Below, piece after piece: positions 48,688 through 56,801 of a stretch of 64,000 nt of DNA. Position 1 is the first letter of the stretch, and each line of letters opens with the position of its first letter. The DNA is from Sphingomonas_E sp042693015. GTDB lineage: Bacteria; Pseudomonadota; Alphaproteobacteria; Sphingomonadales; Sphingomonadaceae. The stretch covers positions 3,410,001-3,474,000 of the forward strand of contig NZ_CP170544.1 in the NCBI RefSeq assembly GCF_042693015.1. The letters are read 5' to 3'. Below the pieces are notes generated by a model. The model saw only the letters and a list, made by a program, of their open reading frames with translations, was not told the DNA's origin and made no database searches. A program made the translations under genes and the position numbers.

Positions 48688-49328
48688 GCAATCCGCTCCG
48701 GGCCGTCGTCGCGGAGCGACCCAAAGCGGTCGTCTTTGACGTCGGCCATGTCCTGTTCGACTGGCATCCCCGCAACCTCTACGCCCGCCTGATCCCCGAT
48801 CCGGCGGCGCTGGAGGATTTTCTTGCGCGCGTCGTCACCTTCGAATGGCACAGCCAGCATGATGCCGGGCGGCCGTTTGCCGAGACCAGCGCGGAGCTTG
48901 CCGCGCTCTACCCCGAACATGTCCAACTGATCGCCGAATATGGTCCGCGATTCGGCGAGACCATTCCCGGCCCGATTCCCGGCAGCATCGAAATCGTCGA
49001 AGCGCTGGACGATGCCGGCGTGCCGCTGTTCGCGATCACCAATTTTTCCGCTGAATTCTGGGCGCCGTTCCGCGTCGAGAACGCCGCCATCTTCGATCGC
49101 TTCCGTGATATCCTCGTTTCCGGCGAGGAGAGGATGGTGAAGCCCGATCCCGAAATCTTCGATCTGGCGATGCGCCGATTCGGGATGGGGGCCGGAGAAG
49201 CTTTGTTCATCGACGATCGCGCCGACAATGTTGCCGCCGGTGAAGATGCGGGGCTGATCGGCCATATCTTCCGCGATGCGCCAACCCTGCGCGCCGATCT
49301 CGTGGCGCGGGGATTGCTGAAGGATTGA
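48684..49328 (+). CDS. HAD-superfamily phosphatase with no canonical start codon
   Basis: HAD-IA hydrolase of about 214 residues: motif I is PKAVVFDVGHVLFDWHPRNL, motif II FAITNFSAEFW, motif III VKPDPEIFDLAMRRFG and motif IV LFIDDRADNVAAGEDAGLIG. I followed the frame upstream and found no ATG, GTG or TTG between the conserved N-terminus and the L36 gene. The only candidate is a CTG at 48684 that overlaps the L36 stop (CTGA), suggesting coupled initiation. A start at 49020 would remove motif I. An indel error is the alternative. Confidence 0.75.
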   Translation: MSNPLRAVVAERPKAVVFDVGHVLFDWHPRNLYARLIPDPAALEDFLARVVTFEWHSQHDAGRPFAETSAELAALYPEHVQLIAEYGPRFGETIPGPIPGSIEIVEALDDAGVPLFAITNFSAEFWAPFRVENAAIFDRFRDILVSGEERMVKPDPEIFDLAMRRFGMGAGEALFIDDRADNVAAGEDAGLIGHIFRDAPTLRADLVARGLLKD

Positions 49329-49331
49329 GCG

Positions 49332-49762
49332 ATGGCGGGCGATCCTTCGATCTCGCCCGCTTCCTTGCTGCACAGGACGGCATTTACGAGACCGCGCTGG
49401 CCGAACTGGAAGCCGGGGCGAAGCGCAGCCACTAGATGTGGTTCATCTTTCCCCAGATCGCAGGGCTGGGTTTCAGCCCGATGGCGCAGCGTCATGCGAT
49501 CCAGTCGCTGGCGGAGGCACGCGCCTATCTCGCCCATCCGGTGCTGGGCGATCGGCTGCGCGCCTGTGTGCGGGCGCTGCTCGGTCATCATGGCAGGGAT
49601 GCCGAGGCGATCATGGGCGGGATCGATGCCATCAAGCTCCGTTCTTCACTGACCCTGTTCGATGCGGTGGCCGATGATCCGGCCGCTGAGCCTTTCGCGG
49701 AGGCGCTTGCCACCTTTTATGACGGTGAGCGCGACGAGCGAACTTTGGCGCTGATCACCTGA
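49332..49762 (+). pseudogene. DUF1810 family gene with a frameshift and an amber codon
   Basis: The family reads roughly M..DPFDLARFV..QDG..ALAEL..G.KRSHWMWFIFPQ. Here MAGDP starts at 49332 in one frame, and FDLARFLAAQDGIYETALAE continues in another; restoring one base after 49345 joins them. Then RSH is followed by TAG (49433-49435) where the family has the tryptophan of SHWMWF. After it MWFIFPQIAGLGFSPMAQRH runs intact to 49762. Two lesions in one short gene make decay more likely than a single sequencing slip. A 108-residue fragment from 49436 might still be made. Confidence 0.85.
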
Positions 49763-50552
49763 CCCTTTCGATCAGCGCCATGGCCGCGGCGGGGTTGCGG
49801 ACCTTCGCGCCGCTGATGAAGAAGATGTAAGCGTCGCGCCCGTCGGCCGCGGGGCCGCGGGGCGCGGCATAGTCCAGTCCTTGCGGCTGATGCCCGCCCG
49901 CCCAGCTTTTCGCGACATCGGCCCAATGATCGAGCGCTGCGCCCGCATAGCCGGTGGGCTCGCCCTCCTCGCTCTGCTGGAGGCGGGCGTAGACGAAATC
50001 GGCGGTGAGATCGGCAATGCCGGGATATTCGGCATGGTCGGCAAAGACGATGGCGACGCGGTGGTCGCGGGCGAGATCGACGAAGCCCGGTTCGACGAAG
50101 CTTTCGTGCCGCACCTCGATCGCATGGCGGAGCGGCCGATCCCCCAGCCTGGGTGGGAGCAGCTTCAGGAACGCCGCAAAATCCTCCCGGTCATATTTCT
50201 TGGTCGCCATGAACTGCCACAGGATCGGGCCCAGCTTGTCGCCCAGCCGGTCCATGCCCTGCCCCAAAAACTTCGCGATCGAATCCCCCGCCTCGGCCAG
50301 CACGCGGCGATTGGTGCAGAAGCGCGATGCCTTGACGGCGAAGACGAAGCCGTCGGGCACCGCATCCGCCCATTTCTGCCAGCTTTCGGGCTTCTGCGTG
50401 CTGTAATAGGTCGAATTGATCTCGATCGCGGTCAACTTGCCGGCCGCGAAGGCCAGTTCCTTCGCCTGGGCCAATTTCTCCGGATAGAAAGTGCCGCGCC
50501 ACGGTTCGAAGTTCCAGCCGCCGATGCCGATATGGATGCGGCCCGCGCTCAA
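49755..50552 (-). CDS. DUF72 family protein
   Basis: Protein of about 265 residues with a TIM-barrel DUF72 pattern: HIGIGGWNFEPWRGTFYPEK, LTAIEINSTYYSTQKPESWQ, FAVKASRFCTN, LGPILWQFMATKKYDRE and RHAIEVRHESF. The family (YecE-like) is uncharacterised. The best start is a TTG at 50552 overlapping the stop of the upstream GFA gene (TTGA). A longer frame to 50675 lies entirely within that gene. It ends 8 nt inside the 3' end of the convergent DUF1810 pseudogene. Confidence 0.9.
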   Translation of the reverse strand: MSAGRIHIGIGGWNFEPWRGTFYPEKLAQAKELAFAAGKLTAIEINSTYYSTQKPESWQKWADAVPDGFVFAVKASRFCTNRRVLAEAGDSIAKFLGQGMDRLGDKLGPILWQFMATKKYDREDFAAFLKLLPPRLGDRPLRHAIEVRHESFVEPGFVDLARDHRVAIVFADHAEYPGIADLTADFVYARLQQSEEGEPTGYAGAALDHWADVAKSWAGGHQPQGLDYAAPRGPAADGRDAYIFFISGAKVRNPAAAMALIERVR

Positions 50553-50896
50553 AGCTTCGCCCCGTCGAATTGCCGGACGGAAAGCGCGTCGAGATCGACA
50601 TTTTCGACGCAGCGCAGATTGACCGCGCGGACCGGCTTGCCATCGGGGCCGACCCCCTTGGCATAGGGCTCGCACCCGCAGGTCTGGCAGAATTGATGTT
50701 CAATGACGTGGCGGTTGAAGAAATAGCTCTGGAGCGCGGCTTCGCCCTTGGTCAGCGTGAATTGCTCCACGGGATAGAAAGCGAGCAGGAAGCCCTTTCG
50801 GCGGCAATGCGAGCAGTTGCAGTTTATCACCTCGGCGGGCGGATCGGCATCGACCGTGAAGGTCACTGCACCGCAATGGCAGCTTCCGTTGAGCAT
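50549..50896 (-). CDS. GFA family protein (CENP-V/glutathione-dependent formaldehyde-activating fold)
   Basis: Zinc protein of 115 residues. The ligand cysteines are in GSCHCGAVTF, NCNCSHCRRKGFLLAF and FCQTCGCEPYAKGVG, the complete GFA pattern. Family members bind zinc; some act on glutathione adducts of formaldehyde, others are uncharacterised. The ATG at 50896 follows GGGAGAGGG. The ORF of the next upstream gene runs 197 nt into it. Confidence 0.92.
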   Translation of the reverse strand: MLNGSCHCGAVTFTVDADPPAEVINCNCSHCRRKGFLLAFYPVEQFTLTKGEAALQSYFFNRHVIEHQFCQTCGCEPYAKGVGPDGKPVRAVNLRCVENVDLDALSVRQFDGAKL

Positions 50897-51242
50897 CACC
50901 CTCTCCCCTCATCCTCGTCGACCAGCGCAGGGTGCGCTGGAGCAGATCGTCGGTCACTTCCATCGCCAGCAACGGTTCGCGCGGGGCATCGGCAATGGCA
51001 TCAACGAAGGCCGCGCGCGTGGCGGGCTCGTCATAGACCATCTTCGCGTCGAACGCGCGGCGCCAGGTCGCTTCGTCGGGCCATTCGGCCACGCCGACGA
51101 AGCGTCCGTCCGCGGTGCGGTGCAGGCGCGAACCATAGCTGCCGTAGATGATGTTGATGAGTTCCGTCCCGCGCCGCCAGGCCGCACGGAACTGATCCTC
51201 CTTGCCGGGGTGCACGCGCCACCAATAGACCGCGACGAACAT
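50700..51242 (-). CDS. Antibiotic biosynthesis monooxygenase-like (ABM fold) protein with a long overlapping tail
   Basis: The start MFVAVYWWRVHPGKEDQFRA is right after AAGGAGG and begins an ABM-type dimeric barrel: TELINIIYGSYGSRLHRTAD, GRFVGVAEWPDEATWRRAFD and FVDAIADAPREPLLAMEVTD. The domain should end near residue 110. The frame then runs on for about 60 arginine-rich residues through the GFA gene (stop at 50700), giving a tail (LRCSDLHGRC and so on) that is not protein-like. A lost stop codon or small indel near 50900 would explain this. Confidence 0.78.
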   Translation of the reverse strand: MFVAVYWWRVHPGKEDQFRAAWRRGTELINIIYGSYGSRLHRTADGRFVGVAEWPDEATWRRAFDAKMVYDEPATRAAFVDAIADAPREPLLAMEVTDDLLQRTLRWSTRMRGEGDAQRKLPLRCSDLHGRCRSARRGDKLQLLALPPKGLPARFLSRGAIHADQGRSRAPELFLQPPRH

Positions 51243-51327
51243 GGGCTTCCTCCTTCGCGGAGAGATACGCACGACAGGATAGCGGGTTCATCGTCAGGGC
51301 GCATGGCTTTGCCGCACGGCCCTCTGA

Positions 51328-51582
51328 CGAAGTTGAGGAAGTTGAGGTCTCTGTGCGCTTTTGCCCTGTCTGCCCCCGAAACGCGCCCGCGACGCGACAG
51401 ATTGGGCCGGTAAGGCGACAGGTTGGCGACACCAGAGCGACACGCACGCGCCAGTGACGCGTCACCCGCGCGCCAGCCGAGCGACTGCGGGGCGACGGTC
51501 GCGCGAAGGAGAAGCGTCCTATGGTCTGAAGTGTCTGTTCATCCGACAGAATGGATCAGATGAAATCCAAATAGGACAGCGG
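51328..51582 (-). repeat. Phased-repeat element, copy 2 (head, start codon, 11-bp array, tail; gene lost)
   Basis: Minus strand: head CCGCTGTCCTATTTGGATTT at 51582, a leader similar to that of copy 1 and an aligned ATG that now runs into TAG after six codons, then the array and the tail GCAAAAGCGCACAG and CTCAACTTC x2. On the plus strand GCGACA-like hexamers begin at 51415, 51426, 51437, 51448, 51459, 51470, 51481, 51492 and 51503, exactly 11 bp apart, with 51394 and 51383 one base out of register. Perfect copies are at 51394, 51415, 51426 and 51437. The 415-nt gap it fills holds no gene. Confidence 0.85.
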
Positions 51583-51657
51583 AAAAGGGAGGGGAGGAAT
51601 TCAGCCAGTCACCCGCGACACGCGCTTTCGAGTGCGGCGATGCCGCGCATGCTGCGA

Positions 51658-52233
51658 TCAGTCGGTGGCTTCCACCCGATCCAGGATGATGGAGATGCGC
51701 CGATTTTGCGAGCGGCCGGCGTCGGTATCGTTAGACGCGATCGGCTGGTCCATACCCATGCCTTGCGCTTCCAGCTGATCCTTGTTCACACCCCGCCCGA
51801 CCAACAGTTCGACAACCGCCTGCGCGCGTTCGAGCGACAGCCTGCGATTCTCCTCCGCCGTGCCGACATTATCGGTATGGCCAACGATCTTGGCCTTGGC
51901 GTTGGGGTAGGCGCTGAGCAACTGGGCCAGGGTCGCCAGCCGGGCTTCGGCTTCGGGTTGGGGCTTTGCAGACCAGGGCGCGAATTCCGAACCGCCGAGA
52001 ATGAAACTGCGCGAGCTGACATCTTCCGAGGCCAGGTAATTCGCAATTTCGAAACCCGGCGATCCGCGTGCGGCCAAGATGGTCGCACCATTGGGCAAGC
52101 CGATAACATCCAGCTGCGGCGCGCTTTCTTCTGTTTTGGCGGCCGCCTCTTCACGCTCGGCACCGCAGGCATTCAGGCCCAGCGCGCCGATAGGGACAAG
52201 CATGATGAAGGCACATCTGGCAACGAACTGCAT
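51658..52233 (-). CDS. OmpA-family lipoprotein
   Basis: Protein of 191 residues with a lipoprotein-like signal (FIMLVPIGALGLNACGA, lipobox LNAC). The C-terminal OmpA domain binds peptidoglycan: AYPNAKAKIVGHTDNVGTAE, NRRLSLERAQAVVELLV and SQNRRISIILDRVEATD, with the conserved D and R of the diaminopimelate site. It would anchor the outer membrane to the wall. It lies just beyond phased-repeat copy 2. Confidence 0.92.
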   Translation of the reverse strand: MQFVARCAFIMLVPIGALGLNACGAEREEAAAKTEESAPQLDVIGLPNGATILAARGSPGFEIANYLASEDVSSRSFILGGSEFAPWSAKPQPEAEARLATLAQLLSAYPNAKAKIVGHTDNVGTAEENRRLSLERAQAVVELLVGRGVNKDQLEAQGMGMDQPIASNDTDAGRSQNRRISIILDRVEATD

Positions 52234-52347
52234 CGCGCTTGTCTCCTGAATCCACCGGGCCGGGTCCGGCTATATCAACCTCCTTTGCCAGTGATCCGAT
52301 AAAATCACGTCATCGGAGGATTTTCCGTCCGTCCGATATGGCCGCCA

Positions 52348-52821
52348 TCATCCCCGATGCGCGGCTTCGAGTGCGGCGATGTCGGGCTTAATCTGGGAGA
52401 GCATCTCCGTCATCACCCGCTGCGACCGCGCCGGATCGGGATCGGACAGCAGCTTTGCCAGCATGCTCGGCACGATCTGCCACGATACGCCGTAGCGATC
52501 CTTGAGCCAGCCGCATTGCTCGGTCGATCCGCCGGCGGACAGGCCATCCCACAGATGATCGACCTCCGCCTGATCCTTGCAATCGATCTGGAGCGAGATG
52601 GCATGGGTATATTCGAACTTCATGCCGCCATTGAGCGCCGTGAAGCGGCCGCCGCCGAGGATGAATTCGACAAGCAGCACCGTCCCCGCCTTGCCGCCGG
52701 GCGCGTCGACGGGATTGCGCTGGACGTGGAGGATGCGCGAATCCGGCACCAGCGAGACATAGAAATTGGCCGCTTCCTCGGCTTCGCTCTCATACCAGAG
52801 GCAGGGGGTGATCTTGGACAT
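52348..52821 (-). CDS. VOC-family protein, PhnB-like (3-demethylubiquinone methyltransferase annotation group)
   Basis: Protein of 157 residues: MSKITPCLWYESEAEEAANF, then YVSLVPDSRILHVQRNPV, VLLVEFILGGGRFTALNGG and DHLWDGLSAGGSTEQCGWLK with KDRYGVSWQIVPSMLAKLLS. This is the PhnB-like VOC group, often misnamed 3-demethylubiquinone-9 3-methyltransferase. No methyltransferase motif is present. Function unknown. Confidence 0.9.
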   Translation of the reverse strand: MSKITPCLWYESEAEEAANFYVSLVPDSRILHVQRNPVDAPGGKAGTVLLVEFILGGGRFTALNGGMKFEYTHAISLQIDCKDQAEVDHLWDGLSAGGSTEQCGWLKDRYGVSWQIVPSMLAKLLSDPDPARSQRVMTEMLSQIKPDIAALEAAHRG

Positions 52822-53051
52822 GAGCTTCTCCTGATCCGAAGCCGCGCGAAATCATGGCGGCCAACCCAAGGACGCACGAGACATGGGTGACCCGACACTG
52901 GAGCGCGAATTTTGTTCCATAGAGCGTGTAGCAAATTCAGGGTGCCGGGGATGGTGATGGTTCGATGGCCGGTCATCGGTGTTTTGCGACCAAAACCGGA
53001 CTGTCGGGACGCGACGACATTGCGGTCGCCGTCGACGATACGAACTCCCCT

Positions 53052-53083
53052 CGTCACCCCGGACTTGTTCCGGGGTCCACCGT
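53052..53083. repeat. Left 32-bp inverted repeat of the GIY-YIG element, copy B
   Basis: It is an exact inverted match to 53423-53454 and identical to the left repeat of copy A at 21849-21880. Confidence 0.95.
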
Positions 53084-53096
53084 GCGGCACTCATTG

Positions 53097-53423
53097 ATGT
53101 CGATGATCGAGCGACGGCCTTGCGTCTACATCCTCGCCAGCGCCTTTAACGGAACGCTGTATATCGGCGTAACCTCCGATCTCCTTCGCCGTGTCGCCCA
53201 GCATCGTGAAGGCATGTTTGACGGCTTCACCAAGCGACATGGCATAAAATGCCTGGTCTATTGGGAGGCGGCAGGCACGATGGAGGCTGCGATCCCGCGC
53301 GAGAAGCAGATCAAGCGCTGGCGACGGGACTGGAAACGTAATCTGATCGAGCGGGACAATCAGTCATGGCTTGATCTGGCGGTGTCGTTCGGGCTGGAAC
53401 CCCTGGCCGCGTCGCCCGCGTGA
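53097..53423 (+). CDS. GIY-YIG family nuclease, copy B (intact)
   Basis: Nuclease of 108 residues. The GIY-YIG motif is spread as VYILASAFNGTLYIGVTSDL, with the catalytic arginine in LLRRVAQHREG, and the end carries EKQIKRWRRDWKRNLIERDN and GLEPLAASPA. Single-domain GIY-YIG proteins cut DNA and occur in mobile introns, repair systems and REP-rich genomes. The whole gene lies between perfect 32-bp inverted repeats, and its stop codon is on the first base of the right one. Copy A at 21894 is nearly identical but broken. Confidence 0.93.
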   Translation: MSMIERRPCVYILASAFNGTLYIGVTSDLLRRVAQHREGMFDGFTKRHGIKCLVYWEAAGTMEAAIPREKQIKRWRRDWKRNLIERDNQSWLDLAVSFGLEPLAASPA

Positions 53424-53454
53424 CGGTGGACCCCGGAACAAGTCCGGGGTGACG
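53423..53454. repeat. Right 32-bp inverted repeat of the GIY-YIG element, copy B
   Basis: It starts on the last base of the GIY-YIG stop codon and is an exact inverted match to 53052-53083. Confidence 0.95.
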
Positions 53455-53626
53455 AAGAGCGGATGTCCACTCCCCCCGACTCTGCGGTCCTTCCGCCCCT
53501 TCATTCTATCGCCTGAGAGCAGATGGTCACCGGCTCCGGATTTTGTTCACGCGGCCAAGGGTGCGGCGAGCCGCCATTTGCCACCGGCAAGGGCGACCGC
53601 CATAGTCGTGGCAAACAGGGGGCGCG

Positions 53627-54877
53627 ATGACGCAGGGGTGGCGGATATTGCTGGGGCTGGCCGCGGGGCTGGCGGTCGGCATTGGCCTAGCGGCGACGCA
53701 CGCCCCGTTCGGCGAGGATGTCGCATCAGTGGCGGCGACGGTGGGCGGGCTGTGGCTCGACGCGCTCAAGATGACGATCGTGCCTTTGGTGTTTGCGCTG
53801 GTGGTGAGCGGGGTGGTTTCGACCGCGAGCGCGGCGACGGCAGGCGGGATCGCCGCACGGTCGATCGGGCTGTTCCTGGTGCTGTTGACGGCGGGGACCG
53901 CGATCAGCGCGATTGCGACACCGGCGCTGCTGGCGGCCATACCGGCGCCCGCCGGATCGGCCGAGGCGCTGCGCCACGCGATCACCGGCGCGGCCGCCGA
54001 AGCCCTGCCCCCTGCCCCATCGGCCGGCGCGATGTTGCGATCGATCATCCCGACCAATCCGATCGCTGCGGCCGCCGAGAGCGCGATGCTGCCGCTGGTC
54101 GTGTTCGCCTTGTTCTTCGGCTTTGCCGCATCGCGATTGCCCGATGCGCGGCGCAGCCATATCGACGGCCTGTTCATGGCCATAGCGGAGATCATGCTGA
54201 TCATGGTCGGCTGGGTGCTGTGGGCGGCGCCCGCCGGCGCCTTCGCGCTGGCGCTAGCGGTGGCGGCGCGGACCGGCATGGCCGCGGTCGGCGCCTTCGC
54301 CCATTATATCCTGATCATATCGGCGATCTGCGTGCTGATCGGCCTGTGCGCTTACCCGCTGGCCGCGATCGGGGCGCGGGTACCGATCGGCCGCTTCGCC
54401 CGCGCGGCGGCGCCGGTGCAAGGGATCGCGGTGAGCACGCAATCCTCACTCGCCTCACTGCCGGCGACGATCGCGGCGGCGCGCAACCAGCTCGGCCTGC
54501 CGGACCGGATCACCGGTGTGACCTTGCCGCTGGCGGCATCGCTCTATCGTTCGACGAGCCCCGCCGCCAATCTGGCAGTGGCGATCTATATCGCGTCGAT
54601 CATGGGGATCGCGCTGACACCCGCGACGATCGCCGCGGGCGGCGCGGTGGCGATCGCGGTGTCGCTCGGCGGGGTGAGCGTGGCGAGCCAGGTGACGTTC
54701 GTCGCCCTCATCGCGCCGATCTGCATCGCGATGGGCGTGCCGATCGAGCTGCTGGCGCTGCTGATCGCGGTCGAGACGATTCCCGACATCTTCCGCACCG
54801 CCAGCAACGTCACGATGAACCTGGCCGCCGCTACGCTGGTCGACCGGATGACGCCGGGAGATCGGCCCCAAACCTAG
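53627..54877 (+). CDS. Dicarboxylate/amino acid:cation symporter (DAACS family)
   Basis: Inner-membrane transporter of 416 residues with about eight helices and two hairpins. Family landmarks are LWLDALKMTIVPLVFALVVS, the serine-rich hairpin AVSTQSSLASLPATIAAARN (canonical members have SSSATLP), and the NAIFI-like segment ETIPDIFRTASNVTMNLAAA with the cation-site asparagines. It probably imports C4-dicarboxylates or acidic amino acids with sodium or protons. Its TAG stop shares CTAG with the convergent lipoprotein gene. Confidence 0.92.
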   Translation: MTQGWRILLGLAAGLAVGIGLAATHAPFGEDVASVAATVGGLWLDALKMTIVPLVFALVVSGVVSTASAATAGGIAARSIGLFLVLLTAGTAISAIATPALLAAIPAPAGSAEALRHAITGAAAEALPPAPSAGAMLRSIIPTNPIAAAAESAMLPLVVFALFFGFAASRLPDARRSHIDGLFMAIAEIMLIMVGWVLWAAPAGAFALALAVAARTGMAAVGAFAHYILIISAICVLIGLCAYPLAAIGARVPIGRFARAAAPVQGIAVSTQSSLASLPATIAAARNQLGLPDRITGVTLPLAASLYRSTSPAANLAVAIYIASIMGIALTPATIAAGGAVAIAVSLGGVSVASQVTFVALIAPICIAMGVPIELLALLIAVETIPDIFRTASNVTMNLAAATLVDRMTPGDRPQT

Positions 54878-56535
54878 GGTATCGCGGTGCCCATATACTC
54901 CATCGCGGCGCGGCGCTTGGGGGTTTCGGACAAGGGCTGGCCGGCATATTCGCGCATGCCCCAGGCACCAAATTGGCTGATCGGTCCCGTCGAGTTGAAC
55001 AGCACCATGGTGCCGCCGACCTGCTTCTTCCACGCCTGCAGATATTGCTTGTAGAGGCCGTACATGCGCTGATCGCGGTTGATGCTCATCACCATCGGCA
55101 CGTCGGCCGAATTCACGACATGCTGACCGCCTTCATAAGCGAGGATGCGCTTGCCGTAACGGTCGGCGACCGCCTTGTTCTGCACGGCCTTGGCAATCGT
55201 CGCGTCGACGTCGGTTCCCAGATAGCCGAAGATGTTGGCGAGATCGGTGATCGTCGCCCGCGTGCCGCCGAAGGTGCCGCCACCGAAATAGGGTGCGGTC
55301 GCCAGGGCGTCGACATATTGCGCAGTATCGCCATATTTCAGGATCTGTTCGGCCACCCACGGATTGGCGTTCTGGCTTGAAACCACGCGCACCAGCCGCG
55401 ACGGGTCCGCCTTGAACACGTCGGTCCAGATCTTCTGCATCCACGCCGTTTTCTGCGAGTAACGGTACATCGCGGCGTCGCCGGGCGACGTCGAAAGGCC
55501 CATCTCCAGCCCTTCGTCGCGCGCCTGCAGCGTCACCGGGAAGCCCCAGTTCCACACCTCGTTCGACAGCTCGACATAGACTTTGCGATCGGCCGCGAGA
55601 TTATCGCGGACATAGATGGCGAAGCGGCGGATGAAGTCCTCGTCCGCATTCCACGGCATCGAGAACCACGGCGACGCGCCGGTCTGGTTGGCGAGCGCCA
55701 CCATATATTCGACCGAGGCACCGAGCTTGCCCGCCTGGTTCTGCGCCTTCGGCGTCACCCGCGTCGCCCACGTCACCGGTGCGTTGGCGTTGATGTTCTG
55801 CCAATCCATGAAGCGCAGAATCTCATAGCCCTGCAATTGCTGCAGGAAATCCGCCGAGAACAAGGCGGTCGCCGACACGCTCTTTTCGCGGCAATCGATC
55901 TGGCGGATCGGATCGGCCGTATCCGTCTGGGTGAGCGACACCCACACCGACTTGGCCTTGGGCGATCCTGACGGCGCCCAATCGAATTCGAAACTGTTGG
56001 CGCCCTGCACCGTGCCGCTGGCCGAACCGCCCGGCGCCAGCGTGCCCTTGCCGGCCCAGGTGCAGCGGATGCGGACCGGGCTCGACCCCATCGACGCTTC
56101 CGGCGGGACCAGCAGCATGAAGGCCAGCTCGCCCGATTCAAGCGATGTGACATTGCCGTCGACGTCCAGCCGGGCCGGATCGAAGTTGGTCGATCCCGCA
56201 ACGCCCTTCCGCTGGCTGCCCCAGCCTGCACCCTGCGCGAGGTTCATCAGCGCGCGATCCTGCATGTAATAATTGGGCGCGGACAGATTGACGCCGAGAC
56301 CCGAGATCGTCGTGGGCGGCGTCGGCTTGGGATCCGCAGGCGCCGGATCGGGATCGGGATCGGGCGCGGGATCAGGCGCGGGGGCGGGATCGGCGACCGG
56401 AGGGGTCGTCGTTGCGCCATCGCTGCTGCCTCCACCGCAGGCTGCGAGCAGGAGGCACGTCGTCACTATGGCGGCGTTGTCAGCCAGCCGCCGCCATGCC
56501 CCCCGCGGGACAGGGCGAAAAACCAGATTATACAT
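54874..56535 (-). CDS. Lipoprotein with a glycoside hydrolase-like catalytic domain
   Basis: Protein of 553 residues with signal IVTTCLLLAACGGGSSDGAT (lipobox LAAC), a proline/aspartate linker (PDPAPDPDPDPAPADP), a beta-rich domain (LGVNLSAPNYYMQDRALMNL), and a TIM-barrel region with VYVELSNEVWNWGFPVTLQA (N-E-V-W-N supplying the acid/base glutamate) and ILAYEGGQHVVNS (candidate nucleophile glutamate). The general plan resembles clan A glycosidases, but I cannot assign a family. It probably acts at the cell surface on a polysaccharide. It is convergent with the DAACS gene. Confidence 0.75.
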   Translation of the reverse strand: MYNLVFRPVPRGAWRRLADNAAIVTTCLLLAACGGGSSDGATTTPPVADPAPAPDPAPDPDPDPAPADPKPTPPTTISGLGVNLSAPNYYMQDRALMNLAQGAGWGSQRKGVAGSTNFDPARLDVDGNVTSLESGELAFMLLVPPEASMGSSPVRIRCTWAGKGTLAPGGSASGTVQGANSFEFDWAPSGSPKAKSVWVSLTQTDTADPIRQIDCREKSVSATALFSADFLQQLQGYEILRFMDWQNINANAPVTWATRVTPKAQNQAGKLGASVEYMVALANQTGASPWFSMPWNADEDFIRRFAIYVRDNLAADRKVYVELSNEVWNWGFPVTLQARDEGLEMGLSTSPGDAAMYRYSQKTAWMQKIWTDVFKADPSRLVRVVSSQNANPWVAEQILKYGDTAQYVDALATAPYFGGGTFGGTRATITDLANIFGYLGTDVDATIAKAVQNKAVADRYGKRILAYEGGQHVVNSADVPMVMSINRDQRMYGLYKQYLQAWKKQVGGTMVLFNSTGPISQFGAWGMREYAGQPLSETPKRRAAMEYMGTAIP

Positions 56536-56801
56536 AATAAGCTACACGACTCCCCGCATGCACCAGGATGGGCACGCCTGGTCGCAATGACCTGCGACTG
56601 ATGCGGGACGAGTGGTTATTTTCGATTTAACGATAAATACGTAAACCTACGTAAGTGCGGTGAAGCAGCGCATTTCGGCGATATTCTGCCGTTTTCCTGC
56701 GGTGTGCTGCGGAACGCTGCCATGGCGCTCCGCATTTGCCGCATCGGACCATAAGCGGCCGGATAAAGGATCGTTAACCACGCCGGCGTAACCCGTCGGT
56801 C

